Origin: Burkholderiaceae bacterium
GTDB lineage: Bacteria > Pseudomonadota > Gammaproteobacteria > Burkholderiales > Burkholderiaceae_C
Direction of reading: 5' to 3'
Assembly: GCA_024235995.1 (NCBI GenBank)
Contig: JACKLI010000001.1
Span: 3,634,318-3,698,317, forward strand
Length of the DNA stretch: 64,000 nt
A program made the position numbers and the translations under genes. Below, piece by piece: positions 45,090 through 53,861 of this stretch (the first letter of the stretch is position 1; the number at the start of each line of letters is the position of its first letter). The notes beneath the pieces were generated by a model that worked only from the letters and a program-made list of their open reading frames with translations, did not search any database and was not told where the DNA came from.

Positions 45090-46316
45090 ATGAGCACCGC
45101 CTTCTCCCGCCGCCGGTGGCTGGCCAGCGCTGCCACGCTGGCGCTCAGCCCGCGCGCCTTCGCCCAGGCCGCGCCCGCCGCGCGCGGCGAAGGCCGCCTC
45201 GTCGTCGTGTTCCTGCGCGGCGCGGTCGACGGCCTGTCGCTGTTCGTGCCCTGGTCCGACCCCGACTACCCCCGCCTGCGCCCCGGCATCGCCCTGCCCG
45301 CGCCCGACGGCAGCGCGCAGGCCGCGCTCAGGCTGGACGACACGTTCGCGCTGCACCCCGCGCTGGCCGAGCTGCTGCCGCTGTGGCGGCAGGGCCGGCT
45401 GGCCGTCATCCCCGCCGCCGGCTCGCCCGACCCGACGCGCTCGCACTTCGACGCCCAGTACTACTGGGAAACCGCGCGCCTGGGCCGCAGCGGCGACGCG
45501 CCCGGCTGGCTCAACCGCCTGGCCAGCCTGGGCGGCAGCGCCGGCGTGGTGCAGGCGCTGGGCGTGGGCGAGTCCAACCCGCGCATCCTGGACGGCCGCG
45601 CACCCGTCAAGCTGGTGGCCCACGGCAAGGCCGCCCGGCGCCCCGGCGCCTTGCAGAACACCCAGGCGCGCGAGGCGCTGATGGCCCTGTACGGCGGGCA
45701 GGACAGCCTCTCCAAGGCCTTTCGCCAGGGCGCCGACAGCCGCCTGCGCACCGCGCAGGACCTCACGCGCGAGATGCAGGCCGCCGACAACGGCGCCGCC
45801 CCGCCCGCCCTGCTGGTGCAGGACGCGCGCAACCTGGGCACCCTGATGCGGCAGGAGCGCCGCCTGCGCATCGGCTTTCTGTCGGCCGGCGGCTGGGACA
45901 CCCACGCCAACCAGGGCGCCGCCACCGGCCAGCTGGCCGGCAGGCTGGGCAACCTGGGCGCGGCGCTGGCGCAGCTGTCGCGCGACTTCGACCAGCCCGG
46001 CGACGTGGTCGTGGTGGCCAGCGAATTCGGCCGCACCGCGCAGGAGAACGGCACCCGCGGCACCGACCACGGCCACGGCAACGCCATGTGGCTGATCGGC
46101 CCGGGCGTGGCCGGCGGCCGCTGGTGGGGCGAGTGGAGCGGCCTGGCCGCGGCCAACCTGCACGAGCAGCGCGACGTGCCGGTGCACCACGACTTCCGCG
46201 CCGTGCTGGCGCAGCTGCTGCGCCCCACCTTCGGCCTGACCGATGCGCAGATGGCCGACGTGCTGCCCGACACGCGCTGGGACGCGCGGCTGGACGGCCT
46301 GCTGCAGCTGGCTTAA
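45090..46316 (+). CDS. DUF1501 family protein (Tat-exported)
   Basis: Protein of 408 aa, start ATG 45090 with GGAGCA site. Tat-type signal (FSRRRWLASAATLALSPRAFAQ). Alkaline-phosphatase-like fold family; conserved VVVFLRGAVDGLSLFVP, SHFDAQYYWE, GGWDTHANQG and the metal-site-like TDHGHGNAMWLIG. Partner of the upstream DUF1800 gene; 52 bases apart. Enzymatic role not known. Confidence 0.9.
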   Translation: MSTAFSRRRWLASAATLALSPRAFAQAAPAARGEGRLVVVFLRGAVDGLSLFVPWSDPDYPRLRPGIALPAPDGSAQAALRLDDTFALHPALAELLPLWRQGRLAVIPAAGSPDPTRSHFDAQYYWETARLGRSGDAPGWLNRLASLGGSAGVVQALGVGESNPRILDGRAPVKLVAHGKAARRPGALQNTQAREALMALYGGQDSLSKAFRQGADSRLRTAQDLTREMQAADNGAAPPALLVQDARNLGTLMRQERRLRIGFLSAGGWDTHANQGAATGQLAGRLGNLGAALAQLSRDFDQPGDVVVVASEFGRTAQENGTRGTDHGHGNAMWLIGPGVAGGRWWGEWSGLAAANLHEQRDVPVHHDFRAVLAQLLRPTFGLTDAQMADVLPDTRWDARLDGLLQLA

Positions 46317-46484
46317 GGCGACGCTGAATAGGTCCCTGCGATGGCGCGCGCCCTGATTGGGGATGGGATGCAAGGCGCAAACCGCAGCGATAGCTGAGGC
46401 TATCGCGAGGATTTGCAACGCCGCAGACCGCCCCAATCAGGGATGCGCGACGCGCATGGGACTTGTTCAGCGTTGCCTTAACTA
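46317..46484. repeat. Long imperfect inverted repeat (165 bp)
   Basis: Arms read inward from GGCGACGCTGAATAGGTCCC (left) and, reversed, AAGGCAACGCTGAACAAGTC (right); inside, CTGATTGGGG/CCCCAATCAG, and at the centre GCGATAGC TGAG GCTATCGC. It fills the gap between the convergent DUF1501 and DUF4010 genes and its right end reaches the stop codon of the latter. Resembles a MITE or a repeat-type terminator; no transposase inside. Confidence 0.75.
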
Positions 46485-47801
46485 CCCTCCCCGGCGCACC
46501 AGCTCGATCACGCGTTCCACCCAGGGCTCGGCCCAGTGGCTGGCCAGCAGGCCCACCAGGCCGGCCGCGCCCACCGCCACCATCGACACCGCCAGCGTGC
46601 GGATCAGCGGCCGGCTGCGCGTGCGCAGCACGAAGCTGAGGCTGAACACCAGGCTGGTGAACGAGGCCAGCACCGCGCCCACGCCGGCCGTGATGGGCTC
46701 GATGTTGCCCTGCTCGGCCAGCGTGGCGGCGGCCGCCACCGCGCTGGCGCTGGACAGCAGGCCGCCCACCACGCTGACGACGTAGAAGCCCGCGTCGCCA
46801 AAGTGCCGCTGCGTCAGCGCGCCCACCACGTGCAGCACCAGGAAGATGGCGCCGTACTTGAGCGCCTGCGACAGCGAGAACGGCAGCTCCAGGTTGATCT
46901 CGGGCGCGGCCTCGGCCGGCGCGCCGCGGCGCTGGCGCATGCTGCTGAGCACCAGCGCCACGTTGACCAGCGCCATCAGGCCAAAGGCCGACAGCGCTCC
47001 CACCAGCGCCTGCGGCGCCAGGATGAGCAGCAGCGTGGCGTTGCGCGCCACCATGGCGGTGGTGGCCAGCAGGATGCCGCGGTAGGCCGTGGGCACGAAG
47101 GCCGCGCCCACCTCGCGCACGCGCTCGGACAGCTCGATGACGGTGAAGTTGCTGTTGATCAGCCCGCCGAAGAAGCCCGACAGCTCGGTGCCGCGCGTGC
47201 CGTACATCTTCCACAGCACGTAGTTGAAAAAGCCGATGCCCGCGATCAGGATCACCGTCACCCAGGCGTAGCGCGGCTCGATCAGGTTGCCCGGCCCCAC
47301 GGTGCCGGTGGGCAGCGCCGGGTAGATGACGATGGCCAGGATGGCCAGCAGCAGCGCCGAGCGAATCTCGCCCTCCGACAGCCCCATCGAGAAGTCGGCC
47401 AGGCGCTCCTTCCAGGCCAGCAGCGCGGCGGCGATCACCATCACCGCCGCCGGCGGCAGCGTGTGCCCCTGTCCGCACAGGATGCCCGACATGCAGGTCA
47501 CCATCATGGCGGCCGAGGTCGTCAGCTCGGTGCCCTGGTTGGCACGCAGCGACGACAGGTTCAGCAGCACCGCCAGCAGCCCCGTCAGCGCCAGCGCCGC
47601 CAGCCCGTAGGCCATGCCCAGCGCGCCGCCGATGGCGCCCAGCATGCCGATGAAGCCGAAGGTGCGCACCCCCGCCTCCTTGCCGCGCCGCTCGCGCTCC
47701 AGCCCGATCAGCAGGCCCAGCGCCAACCCCAGCGCCAGCCGCATCAGGCTTTGCGAGTAGGGCCAGTCGGCCTGCGGCAGGGTGAGGATCGAGGCGTTCA
47801 T
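46482..47801 (-). CDS. MgtC/SapB-like DUF4010 membrane protein
   Basis: Polytopic membrane protein of 439 aa, about 12 helices. N-terminal MgtC/SapB-type half (ALGLALGLLIGLERERR, GVRTFGFIGMLGAIGG split at 20-60) and a C-terminal DUF4010 half (GILLATTAMVARNATLLL, VVSVVGGLLSSASAVAAAATL). Function unknown; proposed transporter. Start ATG 47801; the longer frame to 47858 is less likely. Divergent from the ABC exporter. Confidence 0.88.
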   Translation of the reverse strand: MNASILTLPQADWPYSQSLMRLALGLALGLLIGLERERRGKEAGVRTFGFIGMLGAIGGALGMAYGLAALALTGLLAVLLNLSSLRANQGTELTTSAAMMVTCMSGILCGQGHTLPPAAVMVIAAALLAWKERLADFSMGLSEGEIRSALLLAILAIVIYPALPTGTVGPGNLIEPRYAWVTVILIAGIGFFNYVLWKMYGTRGTELSGFFGGLINSNFTVIELSERVREVGAAFVPTAYRGILLATTAMVARNATLLLILAPQALVGALSAFGLMALVNVALVLSSMRQRRGAPAEAAPEINLELPFSLSQALKYGAIFLVLHVVGALTQRHFGDAGFYVVSVVGGLLSSASAVAAAATLAEQGNIEPITAGVGAVLASFTSLVFSLSFVLRTRSRPLIRTLAVSMVAVGAAGLVGLLASHWAEPWVERVIELVRRGG

Positions 47802-47918
47802 CCAGGGCGTCGGTGCAAGGGTCTTGGGGCTGGGGTCTGTTTTCAGTATAGGTCGCACCCGGCGCGCGGCGGCGGGCCGCTACCATGCGCGCTGCCTTCC
47901 ACTCGTGAAAGTTTTCCC

Positions 47919-49736
47919 ATGTCCCGGTTCGACAAGCTGGCTCGCCTGCGGCTGTTCCTGCGCCAGGTGCTGCACCTGTCGGCGCCGTACTTCGGCTCCG
48001 AAGAGAAATGGCGCGCGCGCGGCCTGCTGGTGGCCATCGTCGCGCTCAACCTGGCTGCCGTGTACATGCTGGTGCTGCTCAACGAGTGGAACCGCACCTT
48101 CTACGACGCGCTGCAGAACAAGAACGCCGCCGTGTTCTGGACCCAGCTGGGGCGCTTCACCTACCTGGCGCTGATCTTCATCGTGATCGCGGTCTACCGC
48201 TTTTATCTCACCCAGCTGCTGCAGCTGCGCTGGCGCGCCTGGATGACGCGCGACCTGATGCGCCGCTGGCTGACCGACCACGCTTTTTATCGCATGGAGC
48301 TGGGCCGCTACGCCGTGGCCGCGCCCAGCGAGCCGGCCGACGCCACCCGCCTGCCCGAGCCCGGCCAGCGCGTGCCCGACAACCCCGACCAGCGCCTGCA
48401 GGAGGACGTGAACCTGTTCACCGCGCAGACGGTGGGCCTGTCGATGGGCTTTCTCAACGCCGTGGTCACCCTGGCCAGCTTCGTCGGCATCCTGTGGGGG
48501 CTGTCGGGCAACTTCGCGTTCGAGCTGGGCGGCCACGCGTTCGACATCCCCGGCTACATGGTGTGGATGGCGGTGGCGTACTGCACCGTGGGCAGCGTGC
48601 TCACGCACTACATCGGCCGCCCGCTGATCGGCCTGAACTTCGAGCAGCAGCGGCGCGAGGCCAACTACCGCCACCACCTGGTGCGGGTGCGCGAGTACAG
48701 CGAGTCGATCGCGCTGGACCAGGGCGAGGCGGTGGAAAACCGCAACCTGGACACGCGCTTCTCGGCCGTGCTGGCCAACTACCTGCGCCTGATCAACAAG
48801 CAGAAGCAGCTGGTGGGCTTCACCAACCTGTTCGGGCAGGCGGCGGTGGTGTTTCCCTTCATCGTCGCGGCGCCGCGCTTTTTCTCGGGCGCCATCCAGC
48901 TGGGCGAGCTGATGCAGATCAGCAGCGCGTTCGATCGCGTGCAGGGCGCGCTGTCCTGGTTCGTCGACAACTACGACGGCCTGGCCGCCTGGCGCGCCAC
49001 CACCGAGCGCCTGACCAGCTTCGAGGCCGCGCTGTCGCGCCAGCAGGGCTCGCCGAGCCCGCTCGAGACCGTGCGCGGCGCCGGCGCCAACACCCTCGCG
49101 GCCGACGACCTGAGCGTGGCCCTGCCCACCGGCGCCGTGCTGGTGCAGGGCGCCACGCTGGCCATGGCGCCGGGCCAGCACACCGTGCTGCAAGGCCCCT
49201 CGGGCAGCGGCAAGAGCACGCTGTTTCGCGCGCTGGCGGGCATCTGGCCCTGGGCCCGGGGGCGCGTGGCGCTGCCGGCGGGCAGCATGTTCATTCCGCA
49301 GCGGCCGTACTTTCCCGACGGCAGCCTGCGCGACGCGCTGGCCTACCCCGACCCGGCCAGCGGCTACAGCGACGACGCGCTGCGGCAGGCGCTCACCGAC
49401 GCCCTGCTGCCGCGCCTGGCCGAGCGCCTGGACGAGCGCGACAACTGGACGCAAAAGCTCAGCGGCGGCGAGCAGCAGCGCCTGGCCATCGCCCGCGTGC
49501 TGCTGAAGAAACCCGCCTGGGTGCTGGCCGACGAGGCCACCAGCGCGCTCGACCCCGAGGCCGAGCGCACGCTCTACACGCGCCTGCGCGAGCTGACCGA
49601 GCACGCCGGCGGCGCCCTGCTGTCCATCGCCCACCGCGCCAGCGTCGCGCAGTTCCATCAGCGGCGCTGGCAACTGGTGGCGCAAGGCGACGCAGCCCCG
49701 GCGCGCTATCGCATCGAGAGCAGCGCGGTCAGTTGA
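47919..49736 (+). CDS. SbmA/BacA-like ABC transporter, fused permease and ATPase
   Basis: Inner-membrane transporter of 605 aa. The permease half (about 1-370) is the ABC_membrane_2 / SbmA type with the characteristic NEWNRTFYDALQNKN segment and QLRWRAWMTRDLMRRWL; the ATPase half has Walker A GPSGSGKST, signature LSGGEQQRLAIARVL, Walker B WVLADEATSALDPEAE and IAHR. Related proteins (YddA, SbmA) move peptides or lipid-like molecules. Stop is adjacent to the convergent pagL stop. Confidence 0.92.
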   Translation: MSRFDKLARLRLFLRQVLHLSAPYFGSEEKWRARGLLVAIVALNLAAVYMLVLLNEWNRTFYDALQNKNAAVFWTQLGRFTYLALIFIVIAVYRFYLTQLLQLRWRAWMTRDLMRRWLTDHAFYRMELGRYAVAAPSEPADATRLPEPGQRVPDNPDQRLQEDVNLFTAQTVGLSMGFLNAVVTLASFVGILWGLSGNFAFELGGHAFDIPGYMVWMAVAYCTVGSVLTHYIGRPLIGLNFEQQRREANYRHHLVRVREYSESIALDQGEAVENRNLDTRFSAVLANYLRLINKQKQLVGFTNLFGQAAVVFPFIVAAPRFFSGAIQLGELMQISSAFDRVQGALSWFVDNYDGLAAWRATTERLTSFEAALSRQQGSPSPLETVRGAGANTLAADDLSVALPTGAVLVQGATLAMAPGQHTVLQGPSGSGKSTLFRALAGIWPWARGRVALPAGSMFIPQRPYFPDGSLRDALAYPDPASGYSDDALRQALTDALLPRLAERLDERDNWTQKLSGGEQQRLAIARVLLKKPAWVLADEATSALDPEAERTLYTRLRELTEHAGGALLSIAHRASVAQFHQRRWQLVAQGDAAPARYRIESSAVS

Positions 49737-50324
49737 TCAGAAGCTGTGGCGGTACACCAGCTGCCAGAAGTTCATGCCCGGGTTGGGCCGCTTGATGTCG
49801 GCGTTGGAGATGTGCTGCAGGCGCAGCCCCAGCGTGTGGCGCCTCTGCGCGCCCCACTGCCAGCCCAGGCCCAGTTGGTCGGAGAACTGGAAAGCCGTGC
49901 TCAGGCTGTGCTCGCCCACATGCGTGCCGGACAGCAGGCGCACGCCGATCGAGCCTTCGACGAAGAACCGCGTGCTTGAATCAGCCAGCGGGCGCTCCAG
50001 CCGCAGCACGGGCGAATAGCCCAGCTCCTGCACATCGGGCGCGCCCGGCACGCGCCAGGTGGCCAGCTCCGCCTCGTGGCGCAGCCGCAGGCGCCACGTC
50101 GTGCCCTGCCACAGCGGCTCGGGCCGCGTCCAGCCCAGCACCAGCGCCAGCTTGTCCACCCGGTGCGAGCCCGTGCCGGCCGCCAGCGCCAGGTCCAGCC
50201 CCTGGGCCGCCTCCGCCCGAGCCGCGGGCAGTGCCCAACCCAGCGCGGCAACCAGCGCCAGCGCGCCGCCGACGGCCCGACAGCGGCTTCGACGGTATGA
50301 AGTCGTGAACCTGCGAAAAACCAT
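49737..50324 (-). CDS. pagL: Lipid A 3-O-deacylase PagL-like
   Basis: Outer-membrane enzyme removing the acyl chain at position 3 of lipid A. 195 aa with a signal peptide (PAARAEA cleavage) and an eight-strand barrel plan. Catalytic motif near the C-terminus LRLQHISNADIKRPNPGMN has the His-Ser pair and Asn of PagL. Ends in an aromatic residue (YRHSF) typical of outer-membrane proteins. Stop is immediately next to the ABC gene stop. Confidence 0.9.
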   Translation of the reverse strand: MVFRRFTTSYRRSRCRAVGGALALVAALGWALPAARAEAAQGLDLALAAGTGSHRVDKLALVLGWTRPEPLWQGTTWRLRLRHEAELATWRVPGAPDVQELGYSPVLRLERPLADSSTRFFVEGSIGVRLLSGTHVGEHSLSTAFQFSDQLGLGWQWGAQRRHTLGLRLQHISNADIKRPNPGMNFWQLVYRHSF

Positions 50325-50399
50325 GCGCCACAGTATCCGACCGTGGCGCCAGGGCTGCAGCCGGCCGGCCCGAATCCGGGCCCGGCGCCGGGACTTTGC

Positions 50400-50921
50400 T
50401 CAACCGCCGCCGCGCATCTCCGGCCCGTCCGGGTCGGGGCCGATCTCGGTGCGCTGCACGCGCATGTCGGGGCCGAAGAACACGTTGAAGGCCTTGGTGG
50501 TGCTGGGTGGCTCCAGGAACTTCCAGGTCCAGACGGTCTGGCTCTTGAGCGGCAGGGGCAGCTGCCGCGCGGGCTTGCCCAGCATGCGGCGCACGTCCTC
50601 CACGCCCTGGCCGGGCTGCACGCGGGCGAAGTTCTCGGGCGTCAGCACCTGGCGCAGCGCGCTCATCTTGCCGTCGGCGCCGATGGTGATCATGTAGTTG
50701 CGCAGGCCCTCGGGCTGGCGGTTGTATTCGTAGGTCTTGGCGCCGCCGGCCTCGGGCCACACGCGCTCGGGCTGGCCGAAGCGCTGCACCACGTCGGCCT
50801 CGGTGGACACGCCCTCCTCCAGCTCCTTGATGGCCTGCGGGTCGCAGGCGCCCAGGGTCAGCACGGCGCCCAGCACGGCGGCCAGGCCCCAGCGGCGGGG
50901 GCGGCGGGTGGAAGGATTCAT
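50400..50921 (-). CDS. Outer membrane lipoprotein, SmpA/BamE-like
   Basis: Lipoprotein of 173 aa with lipobox LTLGACD. Two BamE-like repeats: IKELEEGVSTEADVVQRFGQPERVW and VQPGQGVEDVRRMLGKPAR..., each a Gly-Thr-type helix followed by strands ending in WTWKF. Could act in outer-membrane protein assembly or be a duplicated-BamE-type protein of unknown role. Start ATG 50921; the longer frame to 50987 is rejected. Confidence 0.82.
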   Translation of the reverse strand: MNPSTRRPRRWGLAAVLGAVLTLGACDPQAIKELEEGVSTEADVVQRFGQPERVWPEAGGAKTYEYNRQPEGLRNYMITIGADGKMSALRQVLTPENFARVQPGQGVEDVRRMLGKPARQLPLPLKSQTVWTWKFLEPPSTTKAFNVFFGPDMRVQRTEIGPDPDGPEMRGGG

Positions 50922-51016
50922 GGTGGGTCGGTCCCGGTAAAATCGACAGAACGCGTTTGTAACGCACGGCGCCCATGCCGCGCGCACGCCGGCCCCCGAT
51001 TCAACTGCAAAAATCC

Positions 51017-51268
51017 ATGTCGCTCGCCAAATTGTTTGCCCGCCCGCACTACACCTCCGCGGCCACCGACTTCATCCAGTCGCTCAAGCAGCAGCGCCCC
51101 GAGCTGGAGCAAAGCCAGCGCCAAGGTCGCGCGCTGCTGTGGGACAAGCGCATCGACCTGCAGCAGCAGGCCGACCTGCGCGCCGGGCGCGTGCCGCAGA
51201 CCGCCTACGTCTACTACGCGTATTCGCCCAAGCCCGGCGCGCGCCCAAGCGCGCCCGATGCGGAATAA
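51017..51268 (+). CDS. DUF3460 family protein
   Basis: Small protein of 83 aa: FARPHYTSAATDFIQSLKQQRPELEQSQRQGRALLWDK in pieces is the DUF3460 core, followed by an acidic tail (PKPGARPSAPDAE). Function unknown. Located 86 bases before scpA, the same neighbourhood as in other Burkholderiales (from memory). Start ATG 51017 is chosen over 50975. Confidence 0.85.
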   Translation: MSLAKLFARPHYTSAATDFIQSLKQQRPELEQSQRQGRALLWDKRIDLQQQADLRAGRVPQTAYVYYAYSPKPGARPSAPDAE

Positions 51269-51287
51269 GCGCCTGAGCCCCACCCGG

Positions 51288-51346
51288 GCATGAGCCCCCG
51301 CCCGGCCGCTCCGAAGGGGGCTTGCACCGCAGTGCGAAGCACGAAG
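51288..51346 (+). repeat. Intergenic repeat, family 2 copy 2 (before scpA)
   Basis: Starts GCATGAGCCCCCGCCCGGCC and ends CACCGCAGTGCGAAGCACGA. Contains two hairpins (GCCCCC...GGGGGC and CTTGCAC/GTGCGAAG). It ends eight bases before the scpA ATG, the same spacing relation as copy 1 before ctaB. Confidence 0.8.
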
Positions 51347-51354
51347 CTTAGCCA

Positions 51355-52209
51355 ATGAACACCCCCGACACCGCCGAGCTGCCGGCCGACGCCGGCAGCG
51401 CCGCGCTGCTGCCCGAAACGGTGGACCACGTGGCGGTGGCGCGCCTGTACGGCGAGCCGCTGTTCGCGCTGCCGCAGGATTTGTACATTCCGCCGGACGC
51501 GCTGGAGGTGTTCCTGGAGGCCTTCGAGGGCCCGCTGGACCTGCTGCTGTACCTGATCCGCAAGCAGAACTTCAACATCCTCGACATCCCGATGGCGGCG
51601 GTCACGCGCCAGTACCTCAGCTACGTCGACGAGATCCGCAGCCGCAACCTGGAGCTGGCGGCCGAATACCTGCTGATGGCGGCCATGCTGATCGAGATCA
51701 AGTCGCGCATGCTGCTGCCGCCGCGCAAGAGCGCCGAGGGCCAGGAGCCGGAGGACCCGCGCGCCGAGCTGGTGCGCCGCCTGCTGGAATACGAACGCAT
51801 CAAGCTGGCCGCCGCGCGCCTGGCCGAGCTGCCGCAGTTCGGCCGCGACTTCCTGAAGGCGCAGGTGTACGTGGAGCAGGCGCTCACGCCGCGCTTTCCC
51901 GACGTCGCGCTGGCCGACCTGCAAAGCGCCTGGGCCGACATCCTGGGGCGCGCCCGGCTGGTGCAGCACCACAAGATCTCGCGCGAGGAGCTGAGCGTGC
52001 GCGAGCACATGTCGATCGTGCTGAAAAAGCTGCAGGGCCGACGCTTCGCCCCGTTCGAGGACTTGTTCGACCCCGCGCGCGGCGTGCCGGTGCTGGTGGT
52101 CACGCTGATCGCCCTGCTGGAGCTGGCCAAGGAAAGCCTGGTCGAGGTGACGCAGGCCGAGGCCTACGCCCCCATCTACGTGCGGCTGGCCTTCACGCCG
52201 GCCGCCTGA
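51355..52209 (+). CDS. scpA: Segregation and condensation protein A
   Basis: Kleisin that bridges SMC (or MksB) with ScpB in chromosome condensation. 284 aa. N-terminal EAFEGPLDLLLYLIRKQNFNILDIPM (split around 52-77) and the AAEYLLMAAMLIEIKSRMLLP helix are the family hallmarks; a C-terminal winged helix ends with QAEAYAPIYVRL. scpB is not in the window; the next gene is gpsA on the other strand. Confidence 0.96.
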   Translation: MNTPDTAELPADAGSAALLPETVDHVAVARLYGEPLFALPQDLYIPPDALEVFLEAFEGPLDLLLYLIRKQNFNILDIPMAAVTRQYLSYVDEIRSRNLELAAEYLLMAAMLIEIKSRMLLPPRKSAEGQEPEDPRAELVRRLLEYERIKLAAARLAELPQFGRDFLKAQVYVEQALTPRFPDVALADLQSAWADILGRARLVQHHKISREELSVREHMSIVLKKLQGRRFAPFEDLFDPARGVPVLVVTLIALLELAKESLVEVTQAEAYAPIYVRLAFTPAA

Positions 52210-52215
52210 TGCTCA

Positions 52216-52274
52216 TCTTTCGATAGCTTCTCACGCTTGCTCCACGCGGGCCAGCGGCCGATTGAGCTACAAAA
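52216..52274 (+). repeat. Dispersed repeat copy H (GATAGCTG family)
   Basis: Reads TCTTTCGATAGCTTCTCACG, then CACGCGGGCCAGCGGCCGAT, closest to copy A. Lies between convergent scpA and gpsA; its right end touches the gpsA stop. Confidence 0.82.
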
Positions 52275-53292
52275 GCTCACCCTTGGGGTCGCGCCCCATC
52301 AGCGCCGCCACCGCCTCCACCGGCTTGAGCTGCCCGTCCAGCAGCGCCACCACGCACTCGGTGATGGGCATGTCCACCCCCAGGTGGCGCGCGCGCTGCA
52401 GCACGGTGTGGGCGCTGTACACGCCCTCGGCCACGTGGCCCAGCGACTGCACGGCGTCCTGCGTGCTCTTGCCGGCGGCCAGCAGCAGGCCGACGCGGCG
52501 GTTGCGGCTCAAGTCGCCGGTGGCCGTCAGCACCAGGTCGCCCAGGCCCGACAGGCCCATGAAGGTCTCGGCCGCGGCGCCCAGCGCCACGCCCAGGCGG
52601 GCCATCTCGGCCAGCCCGCGGGTGATGAGCGCGGCGCGCGCGTTCAGCCCCAGGTTCAGTCCGTCGGCCAGGCCGGTGGCAATCGCCATCACGTTCTTGA
52701 CCGCGCCGCCCACCTCGACGCCCACCAGGTCGTCGCTGCCATACACCCGCAGCGTGGGGCCGTGGAAGGCCGCCACCAGGGCCTGGCGCACCGCGGGCCA
52801 GCGGCTGGCGGCCACCAGCGCGGCGGGCTGGCCGCGCGCCACCTCCTGCGCGAAGCTGGGGCCCGACAGCACGCCGGCCGGCAGCTCGGGCGCCACCTGG
52901 CGTGCGATCTCGTGCGGCAGCAGGCCGAAGGGGTGCGGCGCGCCGGCGTCCTGCGCCGGCTCGAAGCCCTTGCACAGCCAGGCCAGCGGCACGCGCACGC
53001 CCTGCAGCAGCGCCAGCGTGGCGCGCAGGCCGGCCACCGGGGTGGCGACGATGACCAGGTCGGCCTGGGCGGCGGCGTCCAGCAGCGTGGGCACGTCGCC
53101 GCCGCGCAGGGCCAGCTCGCGCGGCAGGGGAATGCCGGGCAGGTAGCGCGCGTTCTCGCGCGTGCGCGCCATGGCCTCGGCCTGCGCGCCGTCGCGCGCC
53201 CACAGCACCACCTGGTGGGCGGCGGGGTTGCGCGCCGCGTTGACGGCCAGGGCGGTGCCCCACGCGCCGGCACCGATGACTATGATTCTCAT
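52267..53292 (-). CDS. gpsA: Glycerol-3-phosphate dehydrogenase [NAD(P)+]
   Basis: Cytosolic enzyme making sn-glycerol 3-phosphate for phospholipids, 341 aa. Rossmann motif GAGAWGTALAV at the N-terminus, the WLCKGFEP and SGPSFAQEVARGQP segments, catalytic Lys in GGAVKNVMAIATGL (about 203). The start codon overlaps the left end of dispersed repeat copy I. Follows secB on the same strand. Confidence 0.96.
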   Translation of the reverse strand: MRIIVIGAGAWGTALAVNAARNPAAHQVVLWARDGAQAEAMARTRENARYLPGIPLPRELALRGGDVPTLLDAAAQADLVIVATPVAGLRATLALLQGVRVPLAWLCKGFEPAQDAGAPHPFGLLPHEIARQVAPELPAGVLSGPSFAQEVARGQPAALVAASRWPAVRQALVAAFHGPTLRVYGSDDLVGVEVGGAVKNVMAIATGLADGLNLGLNARAALITRGLAEMARLGVALGAAAETFMGLSGLGDLVLTATGDLSRNRRVGLLLAAGKSTQDAVQSLGHVAEGVYSAHTVLQRARHLGVDMPITECVVALLDGQLKPVEAVAALMGRDPKGELL

Positions 53293-53342
53293 AGCTGTTC
53301 GGGCTTGTTCGGTGGGGGCCAGAGGCCGATCGGGCTTGAAAT
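53284..53342 (+). repeat. Dispersed repeat copy I (GATAGCTG family)
   Basis: Reads GATTCTCATAGCTGTTCGGG, then GGGGGCCAGAGGCCGATCGG and GCTTGAAAT. Fills the secB-gpsA gap; its left end contains the gpsA start codon (complement of CAT at 53290-53292). Confidence 0.82.
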
Positions 53343-53782
53343 TACTGCGTGGTGGCGGACGCCGCCGCCTGCTGCTGCTCGTACATGGCCTGGAAGTTGA
53401 TCTCGGCCAGGTGCACCGGCGGAAAGCCCCCGCGCTGGATCAGGTCGGCCACGTTGCTGCGCAGGTAGGGGTAGACGATCTGCGGGCAGGCCACGCCGAC
53501 GACGCCGGCCATCTGCTCCTCGGGCACGTTGCGGATCTCGAAGATGCCGGCCTGCTTGCACTCGGCCAGGAACACCGTCCTGTCGCCGATCTTGGACTGC
53601 ACGGTGGCGGTGACGGAGATCTCGAAGATGCCCTCGGCCACGTTCTCGGCGTTCACGCCCAGGTTGATTTCCAGCGCGGGCTGTTCGGCGTCGAGCAGGA
53701 TGGCGGGCGAATTGGGCTGCTCCAGCGACGCTTCCTTCAGATAGACGCGCTGGATGTTGAACACGGGGTCCTGATCGGCCAT
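53342..53782 (-). CDS. secB: Protein-export chaperone SecB
   Basis: Tetrameric cytosolic chaperone that keeps precursors unfolded for SecA. 146 aa, the normal length, with FNIQRVYLKEASLEQPN at the start and the groove segment ACPQIVYPYLRSNVADLIQRGGFPPVHLAEINF in pieces. The gene order grxC-secB-gpsA is conserved in betaproteobacteria and supports the assignment. Confidence 0.97.
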   Translation of the reverse strand: MADQDPVFNIQRVYLKEASLEQPNSPAILLDAEQPALEINLGVNAENVAEGIFEISVTATVQSKIGDRTVFLAECKQAGIFEIRNVPEEQMAGVVGVACPQIVYPYLRSNVADLIQRGGFPPVHLAEINFQAMYEQQQAAASATTQ

Positions 53783-53861
53783 GGAAAGTCTCGGTTAAGG
53801 GGAAAAAGGAAGGCGAATGGCGGCAGCCTCGGGCCCGGCCGCCGTGGGTCGCCGGATTATC

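Noticed and set aside
46536..49736. 1066-codon open frame ending in the ABC transporter
   Set aside because: The first 461 codons are the antisense shadow of the DUF4010 gene; the real start is ATG 47919 with the SbmA-type N-terminus.
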